Source: Oscillospiraceae bacterium
Lineage (GTDB): Bacteria > Bacillota > Clostridia > Oscillospirales > Oscillospiraceae
Length of the DNA stretch: 64,000 nucleotides
Reading direction: 5' to 3'
Assembly: GCA_017506735.1 (NCBI GenBank)
Contig: JAFVMW010000046.1
Coordinates: 62,001-126,000 of the forward strand
The notes under the pieces are model-generated. The model did no database searches, was not told the origin of the DNA, and worked only from the letters and a program-made list of their open reading frames with translations. Of the stretch, positions 15,521 through 21,971 are shown piece by piece (position 1 is the first letter of the stretch; each line of letters opens with the position of its first letter). The position numbers were made by a program, and so were the translations under genes.

Positions 15521-16908
15521 TATTTGAACGCCTCCTCATCCTTGTAAGATCCGCTGGAGCGGTAAGTGACCAGGGACACGACAGCCAGCACCACGAAGGT
15601 GAAGATGCCGATGACAGCGCCCATGTTGTACTTCTGCTGGTCGACGGTCAGCTTATACAGCCAGGTAACGAGCAGGTCGGTGTCGCCTGCGGTGTTGCCG
15701 ATCTGCAGGGGCTCGCCGCGAGTCAACAGATAGATCACGTTAAAGTTGTTGATGTTGCCGGTGAACTGGGTGATGATGTAGGGAGTCAGCACGAAGATCA
15801 TGTAAGGCAGAGTGATATTCATAAACTGCTGCACAGCGTTGGCACCGTCGATGGTGGCGGCCTCATACTGCTCAGCGGGGATATTCTGCAGAATACCGGT
15901 AACCTGCATGATGGTATAGGGAATACCGACCCAGCAGTTGATCACGATGACTGCGACACGGGCCCAGGTTGCGTTGCTGAAGAAGGGCAGCGCGGTGTCG
16001 ATCAGGCCGGAGTCAAGCAGCATCCGGTTGATGATACCCTGGGGCATCAGCATGGAACGGATGATCATCAGAGAAACGAACTGGGGAATTGCGATGGTCA
16101 GGGACAGGCAGCCACGCCACAGACCCTTCAGCTTGATGGTCTTGCGGTTGATGATGATGGCCACGAAGGTACCCAGGAAGAAGTTCAGGAAGGTTGCGAA
16201 GAAGGCCCAGATCAGAGTCCAGGTCAGAACGTCACCGAACTGCTTACCGATGGCGTTGGTGGAGCTGAACAGTGCCTTGAAGTTGTCCAGACCAACCCAG
16301 TTGAACAGCACCAGAGTGTTGTTGTCCTTGGAGTAGTCGGTGAATGCCATGCTCATCATGTAGAGCAGGGGCAGGATGGTGAAAACAGCAATGGCTGCGG
16401 TGGGCAGGATCATCAGCAGCTTGTGGATGTTCTCGTCGAACAGGGTCTTGAAATCATCGACAAAGCCCAGAACCTTCTCACCATTGCGCTTCATGGTCTG
16501 TGCCTTGTAGCCGCTGCGAACGGCCATCTGCCACACAAACACCAGCAGGGCAATGATGCACAGGGCAGCAATGCCGTAGAGCAGGATCAGCTGGGACTGG
16601 TCACCCATGACGTACTCATAGATGCCCTTGTCGTCATTCCAGACTTCCTGCATCTCTCTGTCACCCAGAGAGGGCAGCAGCTTGATGTAATCCATGCCTT
16701 CACCCAGGAACAGGAAGGCAAAGACGCCCAGTTCAATGGCCAGGAAAATCAGGCCCTTGATGAGCTGACCGTTGAGCATATTGCCCAGGCCCATAATCAG
16801 GCAGGACGCCCAGACCACAGGTCCGCCGTTCTGCAGGGCAGCAAGCAGGGAATAGGGATCTTTTCCACTGTTCCGCTTTGCTGCGGCTTTGGTTAACGTA
16901 TTGGACAC
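15520..16908 (-). CDS. malF: Maltodextrin ABC transporter permease (MalF type)
   Basis: A 462-residue permease, longer than MalG because of extra N-terminal membrane segments and an inserted loop, as in MalF. The EAA motif is IPAEQYEAATIDGANAVQ, then FMNITLPYM. The start is set at GTG 16908 with GGAGA upstream; an in-frame ATG at 16971 would add 21 residues without a good ribosome site. It pairs with the downstream MalG-type permease (one-base overlap). A strong hairpin between this gene and the binding-protein gene probably reduces permease expression relative to the binding protein. Confidence 0.9.
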   Translation of the reverse strand: MSNTLTKAAAKRNSGKDPYSLLAALQNGGPVVWASCLIMGLGNMLNGQLIKGLIFLAIELGVFAFLFLGEGMDYIKLLPSLGDREMQEVWNDDKGIYEYVMGDQSQLILLYGIAALCIIALLVFVWQMAVRSGYKAQTMKRNGEKVLGFVDDFKTLFDENIHKLLMILPTAAIAVFTILPLLYMMSMAFTDYSKDNNTLVLFNWVGLDNFKALFSSTNAIGKQFGDVLTWTLIWAFFATFLNFFLGTFVAIIINRKTIKLKGLWRGCLSLTIAIPQFVSLMIIRSMLMPQGIINRMLLDSGLIDTALPFFSNATWARVAVIVINCWVGIPYTIMQVTGILQNIPAEQYEAATIDGANAVQQFMNITLPYMIFVLTPYIITQFTGNINNFNVIYLLTRGEPLQIGNTAGDTDLLVTWLYKLTVDQQKYNMGAVIGIFTFVVLAVVSLVTYRSSGSYKDEEAFK

Positions 16909-16973
16909 GTTATCATCTCCCTTATTTTCTGGAATCCGCTGAAGCAACCGGTTGCCCAGCAGATTAGTCAAAA

Positions 16974-17004
16974 GGCGGCGGCAGGAGCGATTCCAGCCGC
17001 CGCC
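16974..17004 (-). promoter_or_regulatory. Intercistronic hairpin between binding protein and permeases
   Basis: A perfect 9-bp GC-only stem GGCGGCGGC / GCCGCCGCC. On the - strand only four T follow. Such attenuating hairpins after solute-binding-protein genes stabilise the upstream mRNA and let partial read-through supply the permeases. Confidence 0.6.
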
Positions 17005-17037
17005 AGGTGCTTAGAGCTTAGCGGAAAGAACTATGGA

Positions 17038-18324
17038 TTACAGGCCGGAGTTGTTCAGGCCAGCGTTCCACTGCTCGGTCTTCTCAGCGGCGTTGTCAGC
17101 GTTGATCTCGCCGTTGACCAGAGCCTTGCCCATGGAGTCAGCGTTGCCCCAGTAGGTGCCCATCTCGGGGATGGTGGGCTGCAGGAAGGAGGTGTTGGCG
17201 ATGGTGTCGTTCTGAGCGACAGCAGCGGGATCGGCATCGTACTTGCCGGACTCGATCAGAGCAACGGAGCAGGGGATAACCTCGCCGTTACGCAGCTCGT
17301 AGTGCAGATCCTGCATCTCAGCAGAGCCCAGCCAGCCAGCCAGCAGGGAAGCAGCCTTCAGGTTAGCGGAGTTGGGGTTGACGCCGTAAGCCTTGGAGCC
17401 AGCGAAGGAACGCAGCTGGCACTCCTGGCCGTTGATGGTGATGCAGGGCAGCTGAGCAGCAGCGTAGTTCTCGCCCAGAGCGTCCTTGTAGTTCTTTGCA
17501 TCCCAAGTGCCGGAGAACATAGCACCGATGGAGCCGTTACGGATGCCGTCCAGACCGGCGCCGCCGCCGCCCTCAACCAGAGTGCCAGCTGCCAGAGCGT
17601 TGGCAATGTACAGGGTAGCAGCAGTACCAGCCTCGCCGCCGAAGGTGATGCCCTGAGAAGCATCGCCCACGCCGCCGTACATGTTACCGCCAGCAGCGAA
17701 GTAGAATGCGGGCAGGTGCCAGGTGTTGGTGACTTCGAAGCCAACGGGCTTGATGGCCATCATGGCATCCAGGGACTTGATGTCCTCCTCGGAGTAGACG
17801 GACTTGTCGTAGTACATGAACCAGGTGTTGCCGGTGAAGGGAACGCCGTACAGAGCGCCGTCAACGGAAACAGAGGTGATCATGGTCTCGGAGTTGTCAG
17901 CCTTGACCTGAGCCTCAACGTCGCCGCCCAGACGAGCGATGGCGTTGGCCTGCAGCAGGGAGCCCAGCTGGTCGTTGGCGTACATGTAGACGTCAGCAGC
18001 AGCAGAGGGGTCCTTGGAAACCTGGCCGCCGGCATCGCCCTCAGCGCAGATTTCAAAAACGAAGGTGATGTTCCATTCGGGATGTGCCTCAGCGAACTTG
18101 GCACAAGCAACCTGCAGGAAGCTGTTCTCGTCGACCTGGTCCTCAGCGGGGCCCCAGACCTTCAGGGTGATTGCCTCGGGCTCAGCGGTGTTGGGCTGAG
18201 TCTCGACGGGCTTGGTTTCGTTGTTGCCAGCGTTGGGAGCGGTGGTCTCGGGAGTCTTCTCGCCGCAGGCGACCAGACCCAGAACCATCACAACTGCCAG
18301 CAGCAGAGCAATGAGCTTCTTCAT
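17038..18324 (-). CDS. Sugar (maltodextrin-type) ABC transporter substrate-binding lipoprotein
   Basis: A 428-residue lipoprotein. The signal peptide begins MKKLIALLLAVVM and ends in LVACG; a Thr/Glu/Pro linker follows to about residue 58. The mature part is a type I extracellular binding protein: ITLKVWGPAEDQ start, GALYGVPFTGNTWFMYYDKS hinge region (short segments shown), then FSGTWDAKNY and AGSKAYGVNP, typical of MalE/GanO-like proteins. AAGGAGG precedes ATG 18324. It is the first gene of the sugar operon, behind a consensus promoter and palindromic operator. Codon use is strongly biased, consistent with high expression. Confidence 0.9.
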   Translation of the reverse strand: MKKLIALLLAVVMVLGLVACGEKTPETTAPNAGNNETKPVETQPNTAEPEAITLKVWGPAEDQVDENSFLQVACAKFAEAHPEWNITFVFEICAEGDAGGQVSKDPSAAADVYMYANDQLGSLLQANAIARLGGDVEAQVKADNSETMITSVSVDGALYGVPFTGNTWFMYYDKSVYSEEDIKSLDAMMAIKPVGFEVTNTWHLPAFYFAAGGNMYGGVGDASQGITFGGEAGTAATLYIANALAAGTLVEGGGGAGLDGIRNGSIGAMFSGTWDAKNYKDALGENYAAAQLPCITINGQECQLRSFAGSKAYGVNPNSANLKAASLLAGWLGSAEMQDLHYELRNGEVIPCSVALIESGKYDADPAAVAQNDTIANTSFLQPTIPEMGTYWGNADSMGKALVNGEINADNAAEKTEQWNAGLNNSGL

Positions 18325-18367
18325 TTGTTTTTTCCTCCTTAAAATGATGGAACTTTTATATGCTGTC

Positions 18368-18446
18368 ACAGCCTGAGGCTGTAAAAGCCGGGAGCGGAGC
18401 CCGTTTTGCAACGCAAAACAGGCAGAAAAGGGATATCCCTTTTCTG
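18368..18446 (-). repeat. Three consecutive palindromes in the sugar-operon leader
   Basis: Three inverted repeats follow each other in the 5' leader of the binding-protein gene: ACAGCC/GGCTGT (18368-18382), GTTTTGC/GCAAAAC (18403-18419) and a perfect 24-base palindrome CAGAAAAGGGAT/ATCCCTTTTCTG (18423-18446). Transcribed from the - strand promoter they would form stacked hairpins about 20-140 bases before the start codon. The 385 bases between the divergent operons hold these, one operator-like palindrome and two promoters, with no gene. Confidence 0.7.
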
Positions 18447-18460
18447 AAATGTTGCATTGC

Positions 18461-18481
18461 GATTGCGCAAGTTGCGCAATC
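18461..18481. promoter_or_regulatory. Perfect 21-base operator-like palindrome
   Basis: GATTGCGCAA-G-TTGCGCAATC is fully symmetric and lies about 20-40 bases downstream of the -10 box of the sugar-operon promoter, where a LacI-family repressor (MalR type) would block transcription. No regulator gene is adjacent. Confidence 0.65.
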
Positions 18482-18499
18482 GGTTGTTCGTTCCCCACA

Positions 18500-18528
18500 A
18501 GTTTACCATTTCACAACAGACCTGTCAA
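18500..18528 (-). promoter_or_regulatory. Consensus sigma-A promoter of the sugar operon
   Basis: On the - strand, a perfect TTGACA (18523-18528), a 17-base spacer and TAAACT (18500-18505). The predicted leader is about 170 bases. Confidence 0.85.
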
Positions 18529-18639
18529 CGGTACTAAATGCCGATAATTGCTCTATTTTTTTGTGCGTTTTTGACAATTGGGAACGATTCCATTTCTTCT
18601 TTTGACGAGAGATTCCGCCGTTGTTTTTTGGGTTGATGA

Positions 18640-18668
18640 TTGCATTTCCGGGTAATATATGGTATAGT
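18640..18668 (+). promoter_or_regulatory. Sigma-A promoter of sufCB
   Basis: TTGCAT (18640-18645), a 17-base spacer and TATAGT (18663-18668), 42 bases before the sufC start. Confidence 0.7.
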
Positions 18669-18709
18669 TGGAAATCAGAAACCAGCAATCAGAAAAGAGG
18701 TCCATTTTC

Positions 18710-19435
18710 ATGCTTGAAATACAGAATCTCCGTTTCACCGTTGACGGAGGCAAGGATATCCTCCGGGATGTGAGCCTGACCATTCCCGACAAGCGGTTTA
18801 TCGTCATCACCGGCCCCAACGGCGGCGGTAAGACCACCCTGGCCCGCTCCATCATGGGCATCAACCAGCCCACCGGCGGCAAGATCCTCTGGAACGGCAC
18901 CGATATCACCAATATGGATGTTTCCGAGCGGGCAAAGCTGGGCATCAGCTACGGCTTCCAGCAGCCGCCCCGGTTCAAGGGTATGCGCGTCCGGGATCTG
19001 CTGGACATCGCTGCCGGTGAAGCTCTGGGCCACGACAAGGCCTGCGCCTATCTGACCCAGGTGGGTCTGTGTGCCAAGGACTATGTGGACCGGGATGTGG
19101 ACGCTTCCCTCTCCGGCGGTGAGGTCAAGCGCATTGAGATCGCCACCGTATTGGCCCGGCGGAGTGAGCTGATGATCTTCGATGAGCCCGAGGCCGGCAT
19201 CGACCTGTGGAGCTTTGCCCGGCTGACTGAGACGTTCCGTTCCATCCATGACAAAAAGGAAGCCACCATCATCATCATTTCCCACCAGGAGCGGATCATC
19301 CGTCTGGCCGATGAGATCATTCTGCTGGCCAACGGTCAGGTTTCCGACCGGGGCGACGCGGATGTGATCTATCCCAAACTCATGGGCCTGACCATGGCAG
19401 GCTGCAATATGCTGGAGGTGGACCGGAAATGCTGA
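18710..19435 (+). CDS. sufC: Fe-S cluster assembly ATPase SufC
   Basis: A 241-residue ABC ATPase of the SufC family. Walker A is GPNGGGKTT (about residues 35-43), the signature is LSGGEVKR, Walker B is LMIFDEPEAGID, and the switch His is in IIISHQER. SufC powers scaffold rearrangement during Fe-S cluster building and works in the cytoplasm with SufB-type partners. ATG 18710 is chosen over an upstream in-frame start because AGAGG (18696-18700) precedes it. The next gene overlaps by seven bases. No sufS, sufU or sufD is nearby, which defines a minimal SufCB (SMS-like) system. Confidence 0.92.
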   Translation: MLEIQNLRFTVDGGKDILRDVSLTIPDKRFIVITGPNGGGKTTLARSIMGINQPTGGKILWNGTDITNMDVSERAKLGISYGFQQPPRFKGMRVRDLLDIAAGEALGHDKACAYLTQVGLCAKDYVDRDVDASLSGGEVKRIEIATVLARRSELMIFDEPEAGIDLWSFARLTETFRSIHDKKEATIIIISHQERIIRLADEIILLANGQVSDRGDADVIYPKLMGLTMAGCNMLEVDRKC

Positions 19436-20352
19436 ATGAGATCCAGAAGCAGATCCTTGCCGTAGTATCCGGCATGGCTGAGGGCGCCCAGGGCGCAGTG
19501 AACATCCGGGCCGACGGCAAGAAGGCCTACCGCTCCAACACCCCCAATGTCCGCATTGAGAGCAAGACGGACAAGGAGGGCATCGACATTTTCGTGGAGC
19601 CCCACACCGTGGCTGACCATGTGTATATCCCTGTGGTTATCACCGAGGAAGGCTTCCACGATGTGGTCTACAATGATTTCTACATCGGCGAGGGCGCAAA
19701 GGTCACCATCAACGCAGGCTGCGGCATTCACAACTGCTCCGGCTGCGACTCTGAGCATGACGGCATCCACACCTTCCACATCGGTAAGAACGCCCAGGTC
19801 ACCTACTCCGAGGTTCACTACGGTGACGGTGAGGGCGAGGGCAAGCGGATTCTGAATCCCCAGACCATTCTGTATTTGGATGAGGGCGCAAAGGTTACTC
19901 TGGAGACCACCCAGATCCGGGGTGTGGACGACACCAAGCGCTACACCAAGGCCGTTCTCTCCGGCCCCAACGCCGAGTTCATTGTCCAGGAAAAGCTGCT
20001 GACTCATGACAATCAGGTGGCAGAATCTGAAATGGACATCATCCTGGACGGCGAGAACTGCCGCACCCGGGTTATCTCCCGTTCCGTTGCCCAGGATCAG
20101 TCCACCCAGATCTTCTACCCCAGAGTGGTGGGCAACTGTGCCTGCTTCGGTCATGTGCAGTGCGACTCCATTATTATGGGCAAAGCAAAAGTGCGCTCCA
20201 TCCCCGAGATTTCCTGCAACCATGTGGACGCAGGCCTGGTGCATGAGGCCGCCATCGGCAAGATTGCAGGCGACCAGATTCTGAAGCTCCAGACCCTGGG
20301 TCTGAGCTATGAGGAGGCCGAGGCCAAGATCCTGGAGGGCTTCCTGCGGTAA
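19429..20352 (+). CDS. sufB: SufB/SufD family Fe-S scaffold protein (short form)
   Basis: A 307-residue member of the SufBD family, much shorter than canonical SufB (about 465). It keeps the beta-helix core and the C-terminal family signature, including the conserved helix SYEEAEAKILEGFL. The CGIHNCSGCDSEHDG segment gives several Cys residues that could hold a cluster, and EISCNHVDAGLVHEAAIGKI carries the Cys/His pair found in SufB/SufD (shown here as positions about 260-279). Short SufB with SufC alone is the minimal arrangement of many anaerobes. It overlaps sufC by seven bases and rlmH by one. Confidence 0.88.
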   Translation: MLNEIQKQILAVVSGMAEGAQGAVNIRADGKKAYRSNTPNVRIESKTDKEGIDIFVEPHTVADHVYIPVVITEEGFHDVVYNDFYIGEGAKVTINAGCGIHNCSGCDSEHDGIHTFHIGKNAQVTYSEVHYGDGEGEGKRILNPQTILYLDEGAKVTLETTQIRGVDDTKRYTKAVLSGPNAEFIVQEKLLTHDNQVAESEMDIILDGENCRTRVISRSVAQDQSTQIFYPRVVGNCACFGHVQCDSIIMGKAKVRSIPEISCNHVDAGLVHEAAIGKIAGDQILKLQTLGLSYEEAEAKILEGFLR

Positions 20353-20834
20353 TGTTTGACATCACACTGATCGTCATGGGCAAGCTGAAGGAGAAGTTCT
20401 ACATCTCCGCCGCCGCCGAATACGAAAAGCGGATGAAGGCCTACTGCAATTTCAGGCTCCTGGAGCTGCCGGAGCATCGTCTGCCGGAGAACCCCTCCCC
20501 TGCCGAGATTCAGACAGGGCTTGAGAAGGAAGCGGAGCTGATTTTGCAGAAGATCCCGAAGAACGCCTGGTTCTGTGTGCTGACCCCCGAGGGAAAGATC
20601 ATTTCCTCCGAGGAGCTGGCGGACAAAATGGCGGATGTGAAGAATTCCGGTCGGTCCAGCGCCTGTTTTCTCATCGGCTCCAGCTTCGGTATGGCACAGC
20701 GAATCAAGGACAAGGCGGATTTCAGACTGTCCATGAGCCGCATGACCTTCCCCCACCATCTGGCAAGGGTCATGGTGCTGGAACAGCTCTACCGGGCCGA
20801 GGCCATTCAGGCCGGCAGCAAATACCATAAATGA
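20352..20834 (+). CDS. rlmH: 23S rRNA (pseudouridine1915-N3)-methyltransferase RlmH
   Basis: A 160-residue SPOUT-class methyltransferase that methylates N3 of pseudouridine 1915 in helix 69 of 23S rRNA on assembled ribosomes. Family marks are the N-terminal ITLIVMGKLKEKFY, the glycine-rich SAM-knot region FLIGSSFGM, and the near-invariant C-terminus LARVMVLEQLYRAEAIQAGSKYHK (final 24 residues), where YH-basic interacts with the active site. Length is typical. It starts on the last base of the sufB stop and is followed by a terminator, making it the third gene of the sufCB operon. Confidence 0.96.
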   Translation: MFDITLIVMGKLKEKFYISAAAEYEKRMKAYCNFRLLELPEHRLPENPSPAEIQTGLEKEAELILQKIPKNAWFCVLTPEGKIISSEELADKMADVKNSGRSSACFLIGSSFGMAQRIKDKADFRLSMSRMTFPHHLARVMVLEQLYRAEAIQAGSKYHK

Positions 20835-20837
20835 TGC

Positions 20838-20870
20838 AAAGCTGCGCAGGCAACCCCCTGCGCAGCTTTT
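20838..20870 (+). terminator. Terminator after rlmH
   Basis: A 13-bp stem AAAGCTGCGCAGG with its complement, followed by TTTT and a second T run. Confidence 0.88.
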
Positions 20871-20897
20871 GACTTTTTCTCCCGGCTGTGATACAAT
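20869..20897 (+). promoter_or_regulatory. Sigma-A promoter of the DUF805 gene
   Basis: TTGACT (20869-20874), a 17-base spacer, then TACAAT (20892-20897). The -35 box overlaps the tail of the rlmH terminator. Confidence 0.75.
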
Positions 20898-20929
20898 TAC
20901 ATTACTCCAAAGAAAGCGAGGATCAGAAT

Positions 20930-21259
20930 ATGGATATGATCATCAACGCATACGTAATGATGTGGAAGAATTACGCCAACTTCTCCGGCAAGACCAACAT
21001 TCCCGGCTTCTGGTGGGCCATTCTGGCAGACCTGGTTATTGGCTGGGTTCTGGGCTTCATCCCCTTTGTGGGTACGGTTTATGCTCTGGCCGTCATTATT
21101 CCCACCATCGCCATTGCGGTGCGGCGGATGCATGATGCCGGACTGCACTGGGCACTGCTGTTTCTGAACTGCATCCCGATTCTGGGACAGATCGCCTGTG
21201 TGATTCTGCTCTGCCAGCCCAGCAAGAACCCCAACGTCATCGATATTGATTCCCTGTAA
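20930..21259 (+). CDS. DUF805 small membrane protein
   Basis: A 109-residue protein with three to four membrane segments. The N-terminal WKNYANFSGKTNIPGFWW matches the DUF805 start (W-x-x-x-x-x-F-x-G-R/K-x-x-R/I-x-x-F/Y-W), and the conserved RRMHDAG and final CQPS segments are present. DUF805 proteins are small inner-membrane proteins without an agreed function, often seen near phage or stress genes. ATG 20930 follows a GAGGA site. It stands alone between its own promoter and a terminator. Confidence 0.85.
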   Translation: MDMIINAYVMMWKNYANFSGKTNIPGFWWAILADLVIGWVLGFIPFVGTVYALAVIIPTIAIAVRRMHDAGLHWALLFLNCIPILGQIACVILLCQPSKNPNVIDIDSL

Positions 21260-21265
21260 GAATGC

Positions 21266-21295
21266 ATCCCACCCGGAAAACCGGGTGGGATTTAT
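21266..21295. terminator. Terminator between convergent small genes
   Basis: An 11-bp stem ATCCCACCCGG / CCGGGTGGGAT with an AAAA loop, then TTTATT. It abuts the stop of the - strand small gene. Confidence 0.75.
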
Positions 21296-21534
21296 TATCC
21301 GAAATCATGGCGAAACCCACCATCGCTTCCCAGTTGTTCAAGGGCGCAGATGATTTCTTCAACCTGCGCAAAGCACGCTTCATCGCTCAGACTATCATCA
21401 CGGACAACATCCCTGATCCGGCACAGAGCCTGATAAGTGGAGTCCTTCATCCACCGCTCCATTTCAGGAGATAATGCAAGTACGATATTCCCCTGCTCCA
21501 ATCCATGCAGAATCATCTGCTGATACAATTCCAT
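21295..21534 (-). CDS. Small acidic protein of unknown function
   Basis: A 79-residue soluble protein starting MELYQQMILHGLEQGNIV. A helical middle carries many acidic residues and Cys (SDEACFAQVEEIICALEQ), and the end reads GSDGGFRHDFG. From memory, the C-terminal Gly-x-x-x-Arg-His-Asp-Phe-Gly pattern occurs in other small clostridial proteins, which supports a real gene, but I know no function. ATG 21534 follows AGAGGTG. It is divergently transcribed from an XRE-type regulator, 89 bases away, with a palindrome between them, so the two may form one regulated unit. Confidence 0.6.
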   Translation of the reverse strand: MELYQQMILHGLEQGNIVLALSPEMERWMKDSTYQALCRIRDVVRDDSLSDEACFAQVEEIICALEQLGSDGGFRHDFG

Positions 21535-21551
21535 CAAAAACACCTCTGTGT

Positions 21552-21566
21552 GGGGATTATATCCCC
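21552..21566. promoter_or_regulatory. Palindrome between the small gene and the XRE regulator
   Basis: GGGGAT-TAT-ATCCCC is symmetric, and a related half-site ATTATAACCCCC lies 15-20 bases downstream. It may be the operator of the adjacent regulator. Confidence 0.5.
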
Positions 21567-21623
21567 TTAATAATCAAGATTATAACCCCCATAATAATTT
21601 GTGTCAAGATGGAGGTTGTGTCT

Positions 21624-21824
21624 ATGATTATATATGATAAGCTGTGGAAAACCATGTCGAAAAAAGGCTTCACCACGTATATGCTCCGGGAAAAATGTGG
21701 AATTGACAGCAAGACCATCCGCCGTCTCCGAGCCAACGACAATATGGAAACCAAAACACTGAACAAACTCTGCGCAGTATTGGACTGCACTTTGGATGAG
21801 ATTGCAGAGTATGTAAAAGATTGA
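21624..21824 (+). CDS. XRE-family helix-turn-helix regulator
   Basis: A 66-residue single-domain Cro/CI-type protein: IIYDKLWKTMSKKGFTTYML, then the recognition region CGIDSKTIRRLRAND, and ETKTLNKLCAVLDCTLDEI. This short YozG/HTH_26-like form is common as a stand-alone repressor in Clostridia. GGAGG (21611-21615) supports ATG 21624. A divergent small gene and a palindrome lie upstream, suggesting autoregulation or control of the neighbour. No toxin-like partner is evident, but a two-gene regulatory pair cannot be excluded. Confidence 0.8.
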   Translation: MIIYDKLWKTMSKKGFTTYMLREKCGIDSKTIRRLRANDNMETKTLNKLCAVLDCTLDEIAEYVKD

Positions 21825-21837
21825 TGATACAGCCGCT

Positions 21838-21862
21838 CCGCCCGGGAAACCGGGCGGTTTTT
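21838..21862 (+). terminator. Terminator after the XRE regulator
   Basis: An 8-bp GC stem CCGCCCGG / CCGGGCGG with a GAAA loop and five T. Confidence 0.85.
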
Positions 21863-21866
21863 CGTA

Positions 21867-21966
21867 AGCGGCAATCCGTGGATTGCCGAACGGGTCGTCG
21901 AGGACGCCGACCCCTACGGTTTCAGCATACGCAGAAATGGCGCACCGTTTTCACGGTGCGCCATTA
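21867..21966. repeat. Three short inverted repeats between regulator and potCD
   Basis: In 100 bases there are GGCAATCC/GGATTGCC (about 21869-21886), GGTCG/CGACC (about 21892-21912) and a long AATGGCGCACCG / CGGTGCGCCATT (21937-21966). The last sits just after the potCD stop and may end that transcript. The first two resemble dispersed intergenic repeats of gut Firmicutes; that is recall, not a search. Confidence 0.5.
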
Positions 21967-21971
21967 ACGCA

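Noticed and set aside
13202..15547. 781-codon + strand frame over the amylase and permease genes
   Set aside because: Antisense shadow; GH13 and permease motifs are on the other strand.
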